In this document: in pieces, positions 62,039 through 64,000 of the stretch
Layout: the number at the start of each line of letters is the position of its first letter
Position numbering within the stretch: the first letter of the stretch is position 1
DNA from: Coriobacteriia bacterium
Lineage (GTDB): Bacteria; Actinomycetota; Coriobacteriia; Coriobacteriales; Eggerthellaceae
Assembly (NCBI GenBank): GCA_030536315.1
Contig: JAUNQF010000003.1
Span: 47,456-111,455 of the forward strand
DNA: 64,000 nucleotides
Direction of reading: 5' to 3'
Program-made: the position numbers and the translations under genes
The notes under the pieces: model-generated
Told to the model about the DNA's origin: nothing
Databases searched by the model: none
Seen by the model: only the letters and a program-made list of their open reading frames with translations

Positions 62039-62728
62039 ATGAAGAAAATTTGCAAGGAAATACGTGATACACTTCTTAAAAATCAAGATCTTAAATATCG
62101 AGATTTCTCAGCGAAGTTAACCCCAACCATTGATAAAGATTTATTCATTGGAGTGCGTGTTCCAAAACTTAGAGAGATTGCGAAGCAATATAAGTCTCAC
62201 GAGAAAGTCAATGACTTTCTCGAAGATCTTCCTCATAAATATGTAGAAGAAAATACTTTGCATGGTCTGCTTCTTTCAGAATTAAAAGATTACGACATAG
62301 TCGTAGAAAAGCTAAACGCTTTTCTGCCATACGTCGATAATTGAGCTACATGTGACATTATTTCTCCGAAAGTTTTTAAGAAGAGTCGAGCGCAGCTCAA
62401 AAATGACATTAATCGATGGGTTGCCTCAAAGGAGACGTATACAATAAGGTTCGGCATTGAAATGATTATGACGCATTATTTAGACGAAGATTTTGACTGC
62501 TCGTTTGCGACCAAGGTCGCAAAGCTACGCAGTCAAGAATATTATGTAAATATGATGAAGGCGTGGTATTTCGCTACCGCATTAGCTAAGCAGTGAGATG
62601 CAATAATTCCTTTTATTGAAAAGAAAAAACTAGATAAGTGGTCTCACAATAAATCTATTCAAAAAGCTCGCGAGAGCTACAGAATTACGCCAGAGCAAAA
62701 AGAATACCTAAAATCTCTTAAAATTTAA
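62039..62728 (+). CDS. AlkD-like DNA alkylation repair protein
   Basis: HEAT-repeat DNA glycosylase family that removes alkylated bases. It is 229 residues with TGA at 62342 and 62594 read as Trp: YVDN-W-ATCD, a hallmark of the family, and LAKQ-W-DAIIP. RVPKLREIAKQY near residue 40 and MMTHYLDEDF-like text follow. Under the standard code only a 101-residue piece without the catalytic region is seen. Ends in TAA. Confidence 0.9.
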
Positions 62729-62768
62729 TAAATTTTCATCTGTTCTCATATTAAATTTGCGCTTGATA

Positions 62769-62777
62769 TGTTAGAAT
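62769..62777 (+). promoter_or_regulatory. Extended -10 promoter of the citrate lyase operon
   Basis: TGTTAGAAT, 39 bp before the citD ATG, which has a good ribosome-binding site (aggaga). Confidence 0.5.
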
Positions 62778-62815
62778 TTACAAGTCATTTTTTCGATACA
62801 TAAATAGGAGAAACT

Positions 62816-63088
62816 ATGAACAAAATTAAGCGTGGGGCGACTGTTGGTAATGCGAAGCAAAACGCTGATTGCGTTATCGAAATTAAGCCCAGATCCAAGG
62901 GAATCAAAATCAACTTGAACTCTTTGGTCAAAAATCAATACGGCGACGCTATTATCAAAGCCGTAAAATCTGAACTCAAAAAACAAGACATTGCTGCAGC
63001 GGAAGTTAACATTACTGACCGCGGTGCAATTGATCCTGTTTTGCGTGCTCGTATGGAATGCGTTATTAAGCGCGGAAGGGGGCTGTAA
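62816..63088 (+). CDS. citD: Citrate lyase acyl carrier protein (gamma subunit), prosthetic-group Ser not seen
   Basis: A 90-residue carrier of the phosphoribosyl-dephospho-CoA group in citrate lyase. The family's C-terminal half is clear (LVKNQYGDAIIKAV, ITDRGAIDPVLRARME). The N-terminal site, usually GTLESSD with the modified Ser14, reads GNAKQNAD: the first Ser is at residue ~28 (PRSKG). So the normal attachment residue seems to be absent. It overlaps citE by one base. The neighbours make the assignment firm, but function of the prosthetic site is doubtful. Confidence 0.85.
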   Translation: MNKIKRGATVGNAKQNADCVIEIKPRSKGIKINLNSLVKNQYGDAIIKAVKSELKKQDIAAAEVNITDRGAIDPVLRARMECVIKRGRGL

Positions 63089-63966
63089 TGAGAAGATCTA
63101 TGTTATTTATCCCTGGCGCTAATCCAAAGCAAGTTATGTTTGCTGCAACTCTTGGTGCAGATTGCGTAATTATGGATTTGGAAGACGCGGTTAGCCCGGT
63201 TGAAAAAGATTCGGCAAGGATTTTAGTTCGTAACTTACTTGCAACTCAAGACTACAGCAAGGTTGAAGTTTGCGTTCGTGTTAATTCGCTTGATTCACCA
63301 TTTTGGGCAGATGACCTGGCTGAGATTGTTCCTCAAAAGCCAGATTTGATCATGACTCCAAAAATTGAATCTGACGAAGACGTGCTAACTTACGATGCGG
63401 AAATTACAATGCTCGAGCAAAAGCATAAGATGCCAGAGGGAACTATTAAGATGGTTCCACTAATCGAGACTGCTCGCGGTATTGAGAATTGTTACCAAGC
63501 GGCTTGCGCTTCGACTCGAGTTGTTGCTCTTGCTTTAGGTGGCGAAGATTACACAGCTAACCTTCAGTGCAAGAGAACTCCTGAGGGCAATGAAATTGAT
63601 TATGCGCGCAAGCGAATTGTCAATGCTGCACGTGCTGCAAGTGTTGAGGTTTATGACACTCCAAACACGGATGCTCATAATGACGAAGCTGTTAAAGGTG
63701 ATGCCGCATATGCAAAGAGCCTCGGCTTTACTGGCAAGCTTGCAATTACGCCTCGTCATGTTGACGCCGTAAACGCTGCGTTTAGTCCTTCGCAAGCAGA
63801 TGTTGATCATGCTTATGCTGTTAAGGCTGCTCTTGACGAAGGCAAAAAGAAAGGCCAAGGAGTTGTTGCTCTAAACGGCAAGATGATTGATAAGCCAGTT
63901 GAGATGCGTGCTATTCGCACTATTGCAGAAGCAAAAGAGTTGGGCATGAAGCCCTCTAAGAAATAG
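63088..63966 (+). CDS. citE: Citrate (pro-3S)-lyase beta subunit
   Basis: Cleaves citryl-ACP to oxaloacetate and acetyl-ACP. It is 292 residues of the HpcH/HpaI aldolase family, with MLFIPGANPKQ at the start, MDLEDAV near residue 32, VRVNSLDSP near 71, and the metal site LIETARGIENC and LGGEDYTANL. The ATG overlaps the citD stop. citF follows. Confidence 0.93.
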   Translation: MRRSMLFIPGANPKQVMFAATLGADCVIMDLEDAVSPVEKDSARILVRNLLATQDYSKVEVCVRVNSLDSPFWADDLAEIVPQKPDLIMTPKIESDEDVLTYDAEITMLEQKHKMPEGTIKMVPLIETARGIENCYQAACASTRVVALALGGEDYTANLQCKRTPEGNEIDYARKRIVNAARAASVEVYDTPNTDAHNDEAVKGDAAYAKSLGFTGKLAITPRHVDAVNAAFSPSQADVDHAYAVKAALDEGKKKGQGVVALNGKMIDKPVEMRAIRTIAEAKELGMKPSKK

Positions 63967-63980
63967 ATAGGTGATGTGTT

Positions 63981-64000
63981 ATGGAGAATAAAATTATAAA
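63981..64000 (+). CDS. citF: Start of citrate lyase alpha subunit, cut by the window end
   Basis: An ATG behind ataggtgatgtg opens a frame MENKII, 14 bp after citE. Only six codons are visible. The identity rests on operon order (citD-citE-citF) and the N-terminus, which fits CitF. Confidence 0.55.

Noticed and set aside
1..64000. UGA read as glycine (code 25)
   Set aside because: UGA sites match conserved Trp, not Gly, in ThrRS, RF1, PflA, Pfl, FecCD and the C69 paralogue.

Overview
The window is a gene-dense, AT-rich stretch of a bacterial chromosome that reads UGA as tryptophan. At least 20 genes contain one or more in-frame TGA codons (about 51 by my count). No gene I could resolve ends with TGA; all end in TAA or TAG. 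The clearest TGA codons sit on conserved Trp positions: threonyl-tRNA synthetase, release factor 1, three sites in the pyruvate formate-lyase activase, pyruvate formate-lyase and FecCD permease. Two tandem C69 peptidase genes show TGA in one copy where the other has TGG. With the standard code these genes look like strings of fragments, so all coordinates here were rebuilt with TGA = Trp. The gene content (B12-dependent diol dehydratase in a microcompartment, oxygen-sensitive pyruvate formate-lyase, citrate lyase, full pyrimidine synthesis, hypAB) suggests a strict or facultative anaerobic fermenter, probably host-associated, and metabolically much richer than a typical Mollicute. I cannot fix its taxonomy; relatives may lie among Coriobacteriia or Firmicutes-like anaerobes.

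Layout. 1-9459: propanediol-utilisation (pdu) microcompartment operon: pduB (cut by the window edge), pduCDE, reactivase pduGH, a shell protein with a basic tail, a PduO C-terminal-like protein, pduP and an acetate/propionate kinase. 9464-18696: mixed small operons (HD protein, DUF3137 protein, MFS carrier, NifU-like/GGGtGRT pair, mnmA-rlmB, orphan PTS EIIA, M18 aminopeptidase, phosphoesterase, zinc-ribbon protein). 18753-22980: thrS-prfA-prmC and a DUF308 membrane protein. 23082-26888: tRNA-Leu, a large Fe-S/flavin oxidoreductase and hypAB. 26890-31807: two C69 dipeptidases and lepA. 31917-43853: a single 11.9-kb gene for a BspA-like (DUF285) surface protein of about 3,978 residues with 22 UGA codons. 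43874-46578: cobalamin riboswitch and btuFCD-like importer. 46670-52474: pflB-pflA, fructose-6-phosphate aldolase-like, sorbitol-6-phosphate dehydrogenase-like, two-part ThrE exporter. 52476-61778 (minus): pyrBC-carAB-pyrKDFE operon. 62039-64000: AlkD-like DNA glycosylase and the start of a citrate lyase operon (citD-citE-citF).

How the parts fit: the B12 importer under a cobalamin riboswitch supplies the cofactor for PduCDE; PduP and the kinase turn the resulting aldehyde into acid and ATP; Pfl and citrate lyase feed the same acetyl-CoA/acetate pool. The pyrimidine operon has an unusual CarA whose glutaminase catalytic residues are all replaced, which suggests ammonia-dependent carbamoyl-phosphate synthesis. 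Promoters are mostly extended -10 boxes (TGnTAnAAT), several placed so close to the ATG that the mRNAs should be leaderless. No CRISPR array, insertion sequence or prophage was seen, and no stretch over 300 bases lacks a gene.
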